Shown: in pieces, positions 10,901-17,255 of the stretch
Layout of the letters: every line of letters begins with the position of its first letter
How positions within the stretch are numbered: position 1 is the stretch's first letter
Origin: Mageeibacillus sp. UBA1243
Lineage (GTDB): Bacteria; Bacillota; Clostridia; UBA1212
Reading direction: 5' to 3'
DNA: 26,263 nucleotides
NCBI GenBank assembly: GCA_002308595.1
Contig: DBWH01000068.1
Span: 10,319-36,581, forward strand
Notes under the pieces: generated by a model
Told to the model about the DNA's origin: nothing
What the model saw: the letters and a program-made list of their open reading frames with translations, nothing else
The model's database searches: none
Translations under genes and position numbers: made by a program

Positions 10901-12137
10901 GACTGGCGGTCCTGTAGCCGCCGCAGACGCCTCCGCGACTTGATCCGGAATTGATGTCGACGCTGATGGTCTTTGACGAAGATTTGCTTCCGTCAAAAGT
11001 ATAAGCAGGAAGTGTGTTCTCAAGAACGCCGAAAATACCGCCCGAGTAGCCACTGCTTGAGACGGTAATCGTATCCTGAGGGGTGAACTTGTCGAGAGTA
11101 AATGTGTTCGGCGATGTGGATGCGTTCTTGTAGTAGCCGAACAGTCCTCCGGCGCCTCCGTTGGCTCCTGTGATTGTGCCTGTTACGGCGTAAGAAGCAA
11201 CGCTGCTGTCAAGGTTGACGTTTGCGCCGTCAACATATCCTACAATGCCTCCAGTATAGCCTTCGCCGTCCGATGCGGTGACAGCATTAATACGTGTAGT
11301 ATTTGAGCTCTTTATATTCAGCGTCGAACCCGCAGATAGTTTTCCCACGAGTCCGCCAACGTTGCCTGCTGTTGATGTAACTGAGATTGAAGAGCCTGTG
11401 CCTGAAACAGCAACATTAAGAGTTGATCCATTGCCGACATTGCCGCAGATAAGGCCCGCGTCGGCGTCGGATTCCACATTCATGTCAGTGTTGTTGGTGA
11501 AGTTGATCGTAACATCGCATCCGGGGGCGATAGTTCCGATGAGACCTTTGTTGTTGCTTGCCGGTTCCGAGGTTGTAAGCAATGAATCCGGGGTCTTGCT
11601 TTCTATGGTCCAGTTGGCAGGGCTTTCACCCGGCATAACGTGGTTTGCAAAAAGAGCTCCGCCCTTAAGAACACTGTTTTCGCTGGGCGTCTCCGGTTCC
11701 AGCACGCGTGTAAGGTTGATGGTCTTATTTCCCGTTATTGTCATGTCAGTTGTGACATAGTTAAAGAGCGGGCAGTTTGCGAGTTCAAAGTTTAAAGTTC
11801 CGATGGAGATAGGGTCGATAGTACCGGCAAAAGGTCTGGTGGAGGTTCCGAGGCTGATGTAGTCGGCGTCGGAAAGAGACGTGGTACTGTCTGTCGTTGC
11901 GAAGATCAGAATATCTTTGGGGTTTCTGTAACCTGCGGCATAGGCTTTCGAGTAATCGGAAAAATCCGCGACACTGTTGAAGTAATAGGTCGCGGCGGTT
12001 TCCTCCTCCGCTTTGGGGTTCATTACCGAGAGCCGCATTATGCTGAGAAATAAGACAAATGCAAGAAAGGTCGCAAATATAATTGCCCTTGTCACCTGCA
12101 CTTTTCTGTTATCCGTGCTTTTGCCAAATAAATTCAT
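1962..12137 (-). CDS. Giant beta-helix-like surface protein with GLUG-type repeats (3391 aa)
   Basis: The 10.2-kb gene covers nearly 40% of the window. The N-terminus has RK charges then one hydrophobic segment at about 17-34, a signal or anchor. Most of the length is Ser/Thr/Asn/Gly-rich and carries dozens of irregular turns such as GGLVGK, GGIVGY, GGLFGY, AGLIGS, GGVIGF, GGVLGM, GGLIGH, GGVVGL and GGFFGA. Between them are alternating-hydrophobic strands like TLNIKSS and NVNLDSS. This matches the GLUG-type pattern of right-handed beta-helix adhesins. Repeat blocks occupy roughly residues 200-530, 650-1010 and 1480-2480; the last ~850 residues are different and look like beta-rich sandwich domains. 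There is no LPxTG, SLH or C-terminal membrane segment, so attachment would be via the N-terminus or other subunits. A GGAG lies seven bases before the ATG. A surface adhesin or matrix role is inferred. Confidence 0.9.
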   Translation of the reverse strand: MNLFGKSTDNRKVQVTRAIIFATFLAFVLFLSIMRLSVMNPKAEEETAATYYFNSVADFSDYSKAYAAGYRNPKDILIFATTDSTTSLSDADYISLGTSTRPFAGTIDPISIGTLNFELANCPLFNYVTTDMTITGNKTINLTRVLEPETPSENSVLKGGALFANHVMPGESPANWTIESKTPDSLLTTSEPASNNKGLIGTIAPGCDVTINFTNNTDMNVESDADAGLICGNVGNGSTLNVAVSGTGSSISVTSTAGNVGGLVGKLSAGSTLNIKSSNTTRINAVTASDGEGYTGGIVGYVDGANVNLDSSVASYAVTGTITGANGGAGGLFGYYKNASTSPNTFTLDKFTPQDTITVSSSGYSGGIFGVLENTLPAYTFDGSKSSSKTISVDINSGSSRGGVCGGYRTASLNDTFNLTNTSVSINTGSVDNSAGLIGKIDGSSAAYVSISEINAYSRSSNGPKAGLIGSFGDNGPFVDVSGNIVVGGGFNTGIAGSIPTGVLRLSGVTDISGISAANQTSNLVNSRGRGLVYSLGDGAGGAGEGGKTWTLKRTTNSRKDDILSWGQVVRTNNSDFKESDLFTVNMPTHTVTLKQAVTSMSTKVDFAKTALNIKLATGANIGALCFMTPSSSSTLLSGNLNLTADIDLTGTGIMGLTRDNGDNNPFSGTFDGKNHKIVFAIGEKYGLNGSGNALDASTAQGAIFTHKYVGLFAETSTATIKDLLIDGTANIYPSETGYQFGGVTAYAEKGLTLDNVDSKQEIILRMGANDLKAYIGGFVGCAGGSALNISVTGSGDDSDSTLLPTIKDYTPSGINGGATNMTYMGGVIGFVSNAVSQNITIRDSVIGFKEYTRTNFAGESKNTIRPSAFGGVIAGVNTTSDAYTKENCKIEIDNCRVVLDASGICKSNKFGGVLGMDWYSADVTVKDLVVDADITAAGDITDFGGLVQTATGHWDVQSIEVENCDYNVPPASGSTFGFVVNKTTRSTNTGGLYLVVNNISDNYDIGNLNVSGTTFAVFDEICASSIVRSDNKIDDNGNSIISITTSDDGLIESDAEVYLNKTTYGKTHTTNGKTRYYYNVEYARDHASTPKYKFYLWSLWTYANTSLSAWFPSETYFTGDLNMVGISYYPVNLRGGVTFNDATLKFDNNAMEAMVTNDAETAAPKLRTTRCNSSLTYTTQHNLMHTGAFLNNYGHSITISGSNGLVIKGNVPWLSDNHCGFLVTRTLSGTENARASFTASKLVFDGDDGEYGAHITTNTGAYLTSSSYAPLLINKIGYKTTLEINAAEQSTTKYNGFTDKYAASSLIGNVGNDTAKSIYMTFSNLIFDARKTHVESGLDTPYGTETSIFSRATILNKFQYLSDCSGVYNYDFEDDWTSVDSPAALHKVTYGWEVTESVEFREEDPNNPSQTVSKERHYHGSGASGREFYTRPDTATNTNDAYRFSSTNWLPYVYTGYNAVNKTHELLVNIFVSENIEGCGKYDDPFIITDGENLEHISKFISEGSLSGTITLELPSDLTSETNYNKYASAAYTKRSYTYDSSSDSANFVADDNSSVKISSDKVRRYLTGAYYKIANGITLSDDYVALGSPITESPEYAFRGVLIGPADGVTITNNSPEPLIKTSMGCVVKNINVNVSVTKDDSNLIELIAPQATSTSEYLFKDGNVAYGAVIGQILGGDTIIDNVDVSFQNTAFKLTAGQGTTYFRLIPVGGYVGVVVNGGLIFRNMNSGNVGLASGQFTVGNAATPVDLVSDSSYLYVNPIIGRVIAGYAFNETNEYHATEETTTLKNGIKNYSISDLNPSDAKLKVTYKNSGFEIEIPNGQAMYVLGAIVNSGAASAAVKTGDQDNDYQAFEKFWQAYRAHTTTRGESSYTTVGSNSGADFTAAGDDKYSADRKKVPYIIRAFTSSFTDSNEESGKYYARSISTTNNINVYVTGTCDVAAGFRGIGSIYHSSDHLLLRINNMQGMNGTNVEPQTITLNMRFIEYDQHTVKVYEAHNDCAGFGLFNVLKMNIGNSNNGDNSISDLILSGSVYYDILQVETGNKSDYAFLKNDSANSVRFENVLSVGGLIGHNALMKIYLKNITMDGLSLEGARYSGGLVGFVRDTTNLQKTAQDDLCIIENCGTGSSTSGITVKSGVSAGGLVGYVLGQIKVKGNTTDKTTLLINEVSVKSTACADGFKDTSDGSAFDSITWLRINWVYAAGGVVGLAQPRRLGSYINNYIIEGVEGKENHIFCIANGSGDYTYAGGAWGVTKNRSVSFENVDINNISVSASFAGGVLGAGYSDKSNSDLLSVSLSKVRVNGDTDEAGSKSHIYGSCGAGGFFGAMIQANTSGNGVFSVEESLISGVDIISEYEHTSIKLGGAGGVLGFSNPGQNNKTAFVLTVQNILIEKSTIYNHVTYYQTLKSGKTDKTNGTGSLVGLITKSTVKGYNVLVRETEVKSNTSDKKVTTSIVGNNYSNGIVKLIGVSIILTGDTAANTIKLNVGKNSSSNLNEQNDSAGYIIFADFNGGSATGAFPTGIGGSSNVAINSPYVTVNPSASIGGVTLTGDGIALSASDLTIHDIVSDASKRYLYSITPHTGNDNTDVINNGNYAYANKFISFISEVSYPGNDFPVLLVDSLDRDETTKMINSYIQLLTNTRYDYTENVAGVYRVSLYKMEYDASQSKFVADSPDTNVSLKRNNGKFYMLYNQIDSGSDKKQFSLIDVEFLDPSDSNKVAYHLYVPVFVKKVLSYRFEISARSGTDYLKSLYNPGELLMENIGTPATMYFKYIYSRTPSEWADAINNGESVERNYNKTITLTKANNTSVLKYFPADTLLVLVDPSDGRAYYSTIGIAMGYPGSGDIETEDLKNIDLSRFKSVMTVSGSNYQFSGDSFSPRKFSEMLNITVAAAPTGEGTLVKTSGSETATVFYNGEGYRPADDLELASNSVQKYTVTVTGSENDRLEEDYYLTFFTEGGAAYELFHSFIASTPYSFSDQNYPSKIEAITGSTQVHYITGKIFEHDGLSLHTVSETGTEVMSDANRFLNVQMSVMLGLSDDLDTIKRDIQNLLQQVDVYQSFLVYLNRTEGMDISRAILGNPDLSTSRFRIARYGEEATGAYTYYSGSSIDLTQNRAEFISPELSDYFNDYEKFVVYADVKLTYPNEGIAAQFPGRNEMYPDNGVTVSCASNIGFSGTEIEYSKNSITKEEQGATLFYSQVDLDYAILFLNPVGDRVGDYTPLGINALNLSGESQVSSDFDLMAVLDVSSVIDEIEDYTTADVMVYLSQKQNDGKYGSALDIDDYVLSLKYINDDSSEVNAVSTEPTSYLTSFNRADLDFNGAEIVIPTMRFTVETGDPFEAKGHTYGNYRIDVVVALRDSHGTVIKVTRATNYVIYTNAKIVPDFIILGES

Positions 12138-12200
12138 TACCTGTCTCCAAACTGCCGGAATCCCGGCCGTGTAATGTCAATTCATGCCTGACGGTTGATG

Positions 12201-13271
12201 TTACGAGAAACTGAAGGAGATTATTCCCGGAGTGCCCGGGTTGCCTCCCGCAGCGGGAATGCCCTCAATATCTTCCCAGCTTACGGAGTCAAAAGACCCC
12301 GTTTTGTAAAACTGGAGATTGTAAACATCCAGAACCGTTGAGTCTACAGGGAATACTGCGGAAGCGGTATTTCCGTTAACAGTTATCTGTGCGCCGGGAA
12401 TGCTCCCGATTTCAATTTTTTGCACTGCACTGAGATCAAGATAAGATGTATCCCAGCTGAGAGTTACGGTGCCGCTGCCTGTTCCCGATATGCGGTAGTT
12501 GAAACCGTCATAATCTTTCGGAAGAAGGCTGCCTTGTCCGTCGCTCTTTTTGTCCATTAAATCGCCTGTCCATCTGGTCTGCGCACCTGCAGCCCGGAGG
12601 TCAGGGATGAATATACATGTGAGCGTATTGTAAGCGGGATTTGTAGGAATTGCAGTCACTTTGGCGCAAAGATTCGCGTCTTCCTTGACAAAATCCTTGC
12701 CGAATTTCAAAAGATAAAGATCTGAATCCGCAACGCCGCCTGTGATGGTTTGAACTGCCGAAGTTGAAGCGGAAGGCGACGACGCCGAGATGGATATCAA
12801 CTCAGTCTCGCTGTTTTTAGGTAAAATCTTAACGTCGTAATCATCGTCGTCCGTGGCCGAGATGCCTGTTATATATGATGAGTCTGTCACGGCAACGTGC
12901 TTATTTGTGACACTGTCAAGCTTCACATATTCCACTGTGAGCGTGTATGAAATGTCGTCGTCCAAAAAGCGCGCTCTGTTTCCCTGAGGATAGTTGCAAA
13001 CCGAAATAATGGCGGTCGGTGTTGCCTCTGAGCTTGTGACGAAAATGATTTTCGTGGTTTCCGCTTCGCTGGCTTCTTCGATCTTCATCAGATAGTTTGA
13101 AGTAAATCTGTCCCTGCTGGACTCGTAAGCCGCGATGGCGCGCTGGGCGCGCAAACTGTTCGTGAAGGCCGCATGGGTAATAAAGCAAGCCGCAATGATG
13201 ACGCCAATGAGCGCCGCCGTTGCCGCAACCGCCAATATTTTTAACTTACGCGTTGTCGTTTTGTGCTTCAT
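12201..13271 (-). CDS. Exported or anchored surface protein with SipW/pilin-like N-terminus (356 aa)
   Basis: Short basic N-terminus, hydrophobic segment at about 10-33, then THAAFTNSLRAQRAIAAYES, which resembles the junction of SipW-processed proteins and minor pilins. The rest is beta-rich and Ser/Thr/Asp-rich, ending in a Gly/Pro-rich stretch and ISFSFS. No catalytic motif is visible and I do not recognise a named family. It lies 33 bases after the preceding gene and 63 bases before the giant gene, all in one direction, indicating an operon. GAGGGG eight bases upstream supports the ATG. It is probably a minor subunit or assembly partner of the surface structure (inference from position and N-terminus). 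Confidence 0.85.
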   Translation of the reverse strand: MKHKTTTRKLKILAVAATAALIGVIIAACFITHAAFTNSLRAQRAIAAYESSRDRFTSNYLMKIEEASEAETTKIIFVTSSEATPTAIISVCNYPQGNRARFLDDDISYTLTVEYVKLDSVTNKHVAVTDSSYITGISATDDDDYDVKILPKNSETELISISASSPSASTSAVQTITGGVADSDLYLLKFGKDFVKEDANLCAKVTAIPTNPAYNTLTCIFIPDLRAAGAQTRWTGDLMDKKSDGQGSLLPKDYDGFNYRISGTGSGTVTLSWDTSYLDLSAVQKIEIGSIPGAQITVNGNTASAVFPVDSTVLDVYNLQFYKTGSFDSVSWEDIEGIPAAGGNPGTPGIISFSFS

Positions 13272-13303
13272 GCAAGGTTCCCCTCACTTATCATTTCATA
13301 CAC

Positions 13304-14164
13304 TCAGTTCGAGCTTCCCGATTTCTTAGACGTTGCGGAAATACAGATAACGTCCGTTTCGCGGTCGTTCACTCTGTCCCTTGGCGTGTAAATGCGCAAA
13401 ATATAATAATGCGCGAAAGGTTTGCTTACGTCGCTCGGATTATCATGAGTTCTTTCGGCCTCGTCGGTCTGCCAGTAAAGCGGAACCCCGTATTTGTTCA
13501 CTTCGGCATAGCCGTCATAAGTTTCGTCGTAGTAGTCGTCGTTGTCGCCGTAGTCCTTGGCGAGGAGCTCGCTGCCTGTGTTGCTCTTCAGGTTCAGAAT
13601 GTTTCCCGCAACAGGAATCGGATCACCGGTATTCTCGTCCGTCTCCCTCAGCGTGTAGTAGTAGGTCGTATCCGGAACAGTATGCATTTCGTAGCTGAGG
13701 TAGTAGCCTTCCGACGGTTCGGTCTCATGCTCGTCCGCGCGGAAGATCTCATATCTGAACTGGTTGTTCGTCGTATAAGCAAGCTGAAGCCTGTAGGAAG
13801 TGATACCTTTTCCGTAAACGCAGAAAAGATAATCGTAGTATTTGTCCTCGCTTCCCGAGGCGTCGATCCCGTGAAAATACAGGTATCTTATGTTCTCGAA
13901 AATGAAATTATCCATATCCGAGTGACCTGCGGCAATAAAGAGGGAGTCAGGAGAGGAGATCGGCGAATAACCTGCAATGGCTTTTCTGTTCAGGAACCAG
14001 GAGTAAACGTAAATCGAAACAGACGCGGCAATAAATACCGTAAACGCCGTGAAAATGGTGTAGATTTTGACGCCAAGAGATATGCGGGCTTTCTTCCCGC
14101 TCTTTGCGTTCTCATTCGCAGCGTTTGTATCGATATTCAATTCGGTTTGTTTCCTGTTTCGCAT
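13304..14164 (-). CDS. Membrane-anchored or SipW-processed surface protein (286 aa)
   Basis: The N-terminal 30 residues are polar and end in KSGKKAR. A membrane segment follows at about 31-54, then SWFLNRKAIAGYSP, close to the AWFxxNxxV junction after SipW-type signal segments. The mature part is acidic and strikingly Tyr/Asp-rich (for example DYGDNDDYYDETYDGY near residues 208-223), suggesting an extracellular, possibly Ca-binding domain. No enzyme motif is seen. GAGGAACGG precedes the ATG. It is the second gene of the operon, 48 bases after the first. The closest functional analogy is an accessory subunit of TasA-like fibres; the family itself is not recognised. Confidence 0.85.
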   Translation of the reverse strand: MRNRKQTELNIDTNAANENAKSGKKARISLGVKIYTIFTAFTVFIAASVSIYVYSWFLNRKAIAGYSPISSPDSLFIAAGHSDMDNFIFENIRYLYFHGIDASGSEDKYYDYLFCVYGKGITSYRLQLAYTTNNQFRYEIFRADEHETEPSEGYYLSYEMHTVPDTTYYYTLRETDENTGDPIPVAGNILNLKSNTGSELLAKDYGDNDDYYDETYDGYAEVNKYGVPLYWQTDEAERTHDNPSDVSKPFAHYYILRIYTPRDRVNDRETDVICISATSKKSGSSN

Positions 14165-14212
14165 TTATTTTCCGTTCCTCAAAACGCTTTGCGTCTCAAG
14201 CCGTCCGTAGAT

Positions 14213-15172
14213 TCAGTCGTCATCCGTATAGGCTGTTACAAACACCACAAGGTATTCGCAGCTGTTTCCTATGGTCTGGTCTCCGTCATCATAGCCGTCG
14301 CTCAGTTCGTCTAAGTCCGAGCTGTCCGCATGCTGTGCGAAGACGCAGGTTCTGTTATTATCTATGAATGTGCCGACCTCGGCCGGGTATTTTCTTGTGT
14401 TCTCGCTGTCGCTGAGCTGCGTGAATATATCCGGATAAGTCAGAGGCCACTCCCAGTAAAGCTTAACCTTGTAGCAGCCCGCAAGGGGGCCTTCGGTTAT
14501 AAGAGTATGCTCCATAGAGTCAAACACATACGTGCCGTCAATGAAATCCGAATAGAAATGAGTGCTTCTGTCAAGATCGTCGCCTGTCCTGTCTTCGAAG
14601 AAAAGAAGATGTCCCTTGAGAAGATTCCGGACTTCGTCGTCAGTGACCCGTGTCATTCCCTGCGTCTCGTGGTCGAAGTAGCCTTCGGTACTGAGCTCAA
14701 ACTCGATTTGCAGATCCTCCGATGGATCCACCGGTCTGACATAAAAAATCAGATACCCGTATGCTCCGGGCATCATGTAGTACAGATCCTCAAAACTCTC
14801 ATAAAGGTTCACAAGGTCAAAGGCCAGCAGTCCCGCATTGTTAACTGAAACATCGGTGGAAACACTGCTGTACCCTTCGGACGCAAGTTTATCTCTGAGA
14901 TCGGATATGCCGGGATAGACAGCGGTGTTGTGGTTGCCTTCCACACGGTCAAATTCGGTATAATCCCGTTCGATGAGAATATCATACTTCGGGCCTTTGA
15001 CTGCGACGGCGAGACCATCCGCGTCAACCTCTTTGTTCGACGCGAACCACGCCACCGTCTTATTGATCCCGAAAAGCGCAGCGAGAAGAACGATGCCTGT
15101 CACGAGGGCAAGCAGCAGAGACGAAAGAAGCTCCTTATGTTTCTTTGAAAGATTGACAAGAAAATTCTTCAT
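14213..15172 (-). CDS. SipW-dependent-type signal segment protein (TasA/camelysin-like, 319 aa)
   Basis: First gene of the surface operon. A basic N-terminus (KKHK) leads into a hydrophobic segment at about 15-36, then NKTVAWFASNKEVDADGLAVAVKG at residues 37-60 (broken here as AWFASN, KEVDADGL, AVAV). This AWF-x-x-N-x-x-V-x-A-x-G layout is the typical junction of SipW-type secreted proteins in Firmicutes and also matches the start of the four cassettes further right. The mature part is beta-rich and acidic, ending in EYLVVFVTAYTDDD. AAGGCGG four bases upstream of the ATG is a close but usable ribosome binding site. The leader is about 200 bases. It is probably a fibre or matrix subunit cut by the SipW peptidase encoded downstream; no homologue could be searched. 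Confidence 0.87.
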   Translation of the reverse strand: MKNFLVNLSKKHKELLSSLLLALVTGIVLLAALFGINKTVAWFASNKEVDADGLAVAVKGPKYDILIERDYTEFDRVEGNHNTAVYPGISDLRDKLASEGYSSVSTDVSVNNAGLLAFDLVNLYESFEDLYYMMPGAYGYLIFYVRPVDPSEDLQIEFELSTEGYFDHETQGMTRVTDDEVRNLLKGHLLFFEDRTGDDLDRSTHFYSDFIDGTYVFDSMEHTLITEGPLAGCYKVKLYWEWPLTYPDIFTQLSDSENTRKYPAEVGTFIDNNRTCVFAQHADSSDLDELSDGYDDGDQTIGNSCEYLVVFVTAYTDDD

Positions 15173-15377
15173 TTTTCCGCCTTTTTTTTCTCCCGGATAA
15201 AGCTCTCCTCTACCCCTGAGATAGTTTTTTTCGCTTCAGTAAAAGATCATTTTCGGCAGCAACGCGATTGCCGCCAATGAGCCGTACCGCAAGCAAAGTA
15301 CGGAAAAATCTGTCGGTAAAAACCTTTGACAAAACCGGTGACACGGCAGAAGACAAACTTCTCCCGCAGTCTCCGTT
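15173..15377 (-). promoter_or_regulatory. Long structured 5' leader of the surface operon
   Basis: About 200 transcribed bases separate the predicted promoter from the first start codon. The strongest structure is a stem CCGTAC/GTACGG at 15282-15303 with a 10-base loop. No T-run follows it in either direction, so it is not a simple terminator. No known riboswitch was recognised. Confidence 0.4.
15269..15285. repeat. Direct repeat, left copy (candidate boundary of the recombinase segment)
   Basis: TGCCGCCAATGAGCCGT here and TGCCGCCAATGCGCCGT at 17445-17461 match at 16 of 17 bases in direct orientation. They bracket the serine recombinase and its partner gene as well as the surface-operon promoter. 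This could be an attL/attR pair or chance. Confidence 0.3.
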
Positions 15378-15407
15378 ATTATATCACACGTGTTATATAA
15401 AAAGCAA
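15378..15407 (-). promoter_or_regulatory. Sigma-A-type promoter of the surface operon
   Basis: On the minus strand, TTGCTT (15402-15407) and TATAAT (15378-15383) are separated by 18 bases. The perfect -10 and position ahead of the operon make this the likely promoter. Two palindromes overlap or abut it and are listed separately. Confidence 0.6.
15381..15398. promoter_or_regulatory. Palindromic candidate operator inside the promoter
   Basis: ATATCACACGTGTTATAT is an 18-base near-perfect palindrome (ATAT-N-ACACGTGT-N-ATAT). It covers the spacer and overlaps the -10 box. A dimeric repressor bound here would block RNA polymerase. No specific regulator can be named. Confidence 0.45.
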
Positions 15408-15417
15408 CTTTACGCTT

Positions 15418-15435
15418 CTTTAAAAGATTTTAAAG
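15418..15435. promoter_or_regulatory. Perfect inverted repeat upstream of the promoter
   Basis: CTTTAAAA-GA-TTTTAAAG is a perfect 8-bp inverted repeat ten bases upstream of the -35 box, in activator or UP-element position. It could also act as a weak structure downstream of the recombinase transcript. Confidence 0.4.
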
Positions 15436-15533
15436 GAAAGTTAGGTCATTTTTGACAGTTGCGCAAAGAATAGGTTTTGTCCGCTGTTCAATGATTCTTA
15501 CGTTCGCCCCGTCTGTTCGCTCAACAGCTTAGC

Positions 15534-17063
15534 TCACGCTTTCACCTCGCCAAGATTCCTGAAAGTGACCGTTATATCGTCGTGGTCTGTCACCGTAACG
15601 AAACTCGCCAAGCTGTACCAGGCGCCCTCGTTAAACGTTGAAACAAGCGCGTCGCGCGAGAAAAAATCCTTCAGAAACCGCGCGACGCCGTCATGCCTCA
15701 GCCGCTTCTCGGAGATCTCTTTTGAGAGCTCCGAGAGCCTGGATTTCATTGCCGTCAGCCGCTCGAAATCGCAGGCAGAAAGCTCGCGGTCAAGGCTTTC
15801 AAGCCTTGCGATTTCGCCCTCTAAAACGTTCTTTTCGCCCTCAAGAAGACCTGTTGCAAACAGCGCCTCGTTTATGCCTAAAAATGCGTTAATTATTCGG
15901 TTTCTTGAGGGCTCGGCAAGCCTGTTAAAGGCGCTGACAAATGCGCGCCTTATTTCGTCCTCGGTTACAGCCGGCGGCGCGCAGTTGGATTTGCCCTTGG
16001 CGTATTTGTGGTTGCAGCGCCAGACCAGTTTTTCGTGGCCCGTCCCCGGAGCCCAGACAACGGGGCCGTACCACCCGCCGCAGTCCCTGCACTTAACCCG
16101 TTTGGAGAAAACCTTGTTGCCGCCTCGCTTAAGCTCGGCGTCTTCCCGCTCCCGTATCTCCACCTGGACCCTGTCAAACACCGCCGGACTCACGATCGGC
16201 TCGTGGTGCTCGCTGATGTAGTACTGCTGGAGCTCGCCTGTGTTCTTGGCGCGTTCCTTGGTGAGAAAATCCTTGGAGTAGGTCTTCTGGCACAGCGCGT
16301 CGCCCTTGTACTTTTCGTTCTGCAGGATGCTGTAGATCGTCGTCGGGTACCAGCGCTTCTTGCCCTCCGAAAACTCGATGCCCTCGGCCTCCAGAGTGAC
16401 GCCAATCTGATACGGCGAGAACCCCTGCAAGTACATCCCGTAGATGCGCCTCACCAGAATCGCCTGCCCGCGGTTGATCACCATCTCGCCGCCCGGCCCC
16501 TTGTCGTAGCCAAGAAACACCTTGTACGGCACCCACGAGCGTCCTTTCCGCATGCTCTCGCGCATCCCCCACGTCACGTTCTCCGAAATGCTCCGCGACT
16601 CCTCCTGCGCCAGCGACGACATGATTGTGATGAGCAGCTCGCCCTTGCCGTCAAGCGTCCAGATGTTCTCCCGCTCAAAATACACCTCCGTGCCCTTCTC
16701 CCGTAGCTTCCTGATGGTCGTCAGGCTGTCAATCGTGTTCCTCGCAAACCTGCTCACCGACTTCGTCACGATAAGGTCAATCTTGCCGTCAAGCGCATCC
16801 CTGATCATCCTGTTAAACCCCGTCCGGTGCTTCGTGCTCGTCCCCGTGATCCCCTCGTCTGTATACACGCCCACGAACTCCCAGTCGCTCCTCGCCTTGA
16901 TGTATCCCGTGTAGTACTCCACCTGCGCCTCATACGACGTCTGCTGTTCATCCCTGTCCGTCGACACCCTCGCGTACCCGGCAACCTTCCTCTTCGGTTG
17001 CACCGACTCCTTTGCCTTGTCCTTCACAACCTTCTTCGCCTTAATGACCCTGACCTCAGCCAT
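15534..17063 (-). CDS. Large serine recombinase (recombinase family protein, 509 aa)
   Basis: After a ~27-residue basic N-terminus the resolvase domain begins with GYARVSTDRDEQQTSYEAQ; candidate nucleophile Ser34. TDEGITGTSTKHRTGFNRM, LIVTKSVSRFARN and SLAQEESRSISENV follow, all typical of clostridial large serine recombinases. A recombinase domain spans about 180-300. A zinc ribbon (CRDCGG ... CNHK ... SNC) lies near 345-380, a coiled coil near 415-465, and a short C-terminal beta region ends the protein. The family cuts and exchanges DNA at short attachment sites. ATG 17063 is chosen because AAGGAG lies eight bases before it; an in-frame GTG nine bases earlier is possible. No obvious truncation or missing motif. 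Higher GC than the flanking cassettes suggests transfer. Its substrate, mobile element or cassettes, is not shown by the sequence. Confidence 0.93.
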   Translation of the reverse strand: MAEVRVIKAKKVVKDKAKESVQPKRKVAGYARVSTDRDEQQTSYEAQVEYYTGYIKARSDWEFVGVYTDEGITGTSTKHRTGFNRMIRDALDGKIDLIVTKSVSRFARNTIDSLTTIRKLREKGTEVYFERENIWTLDGKGELLITIMSSLAQEESRSISENVTWGMRESMRKGRSWVPYKVFLGYDKGPGGEMVINRGQAILVRRIYGMYLQGFSPYQIGVTLEAEGIEFSEGKKRWYPTTIYSILQNEKYKGDALCQKTYSKDFLTKERAKNTGELQQYYISEHHEPIVSPAVFDRVQVEIREREDAELKRGGNKVFSKRVKCRDCGGWYGPVVWAPGTGHEKLVWRCNHKYAKGKSNCAPPAVTEDEIRRAFVSAFNRLAEPSRNRIINAFLGINEALFATGLLEGEKNVLEGEIARLESLDRELSACDFERLTAMKSRLSELSKEISEKRLRHDGVARFLKDFFSRDALVSTFNEGAWYSLASFVTVTDHDDITVTFRNLGEVKA

Positions 17064-17081
17064 CCCGCTCACTCCTTTCGC

Positions 17082-17255
17082 TCACTCGCCGTAAAACAGT
17101 CCCCCAATCACCGCCGGAAACTCCTCCAGCAGCATCCTCACAACCTTCAGGTACTCCTCCTCCGTCACCACGCCCTCATCCCTCATCCTGCCGGCAACGT
17201 CAACCGCCGCCCAAAAACACGCCTCATCCCTCATCTCATCCTCACTAAAAACCAT
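17082..17255 (-). CDS. SHOCT-like small protein, partner of the serine recombinase (57 aa)
   Basis: Starts MVFSEDEMRDEACFW and contains AGRMRDEGVVTEEEYLKVVRMLLEEF, the compact helix-turn-helix pattern of SHOCT domains (short oligomerisation domains, often last in a protein). Small SHOCT proteins commonly sit directly ahead of clostridial serine recombinases. The TGA stop lies 18 bases before the recombinase ATG and the recombinase ribosome binding site follows immediately, so the two are probably translationally coupled. ATG 17255 is preceded by GAGGAGGG; longer in-frame extensions upstream begin with TTG and are Gly/Arg-rich, unlike protein, so I reject them. An accessory role in recombination is inferred. 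Confidence 0.75.
   Translation of the reverse strand: MVFSEDEMRDEACFWAAVDVAGRMRDEGVVTEEEYLKVVRMLLEEFPAVIGGLFYGE

Noticed and set aside
13220..14314. Plus-strand open frame of 364 codons across the small operon genes
   Set aside because: It spans three genes on the opposite strand with no start signal; Val/Arg-rich composition is typical of a shadow frame.
15282..15303. Hairpin CCGTAC/GTACGG as a terminator
   Set aside because: No T-run follows on either strand; kept only as a leader structure.
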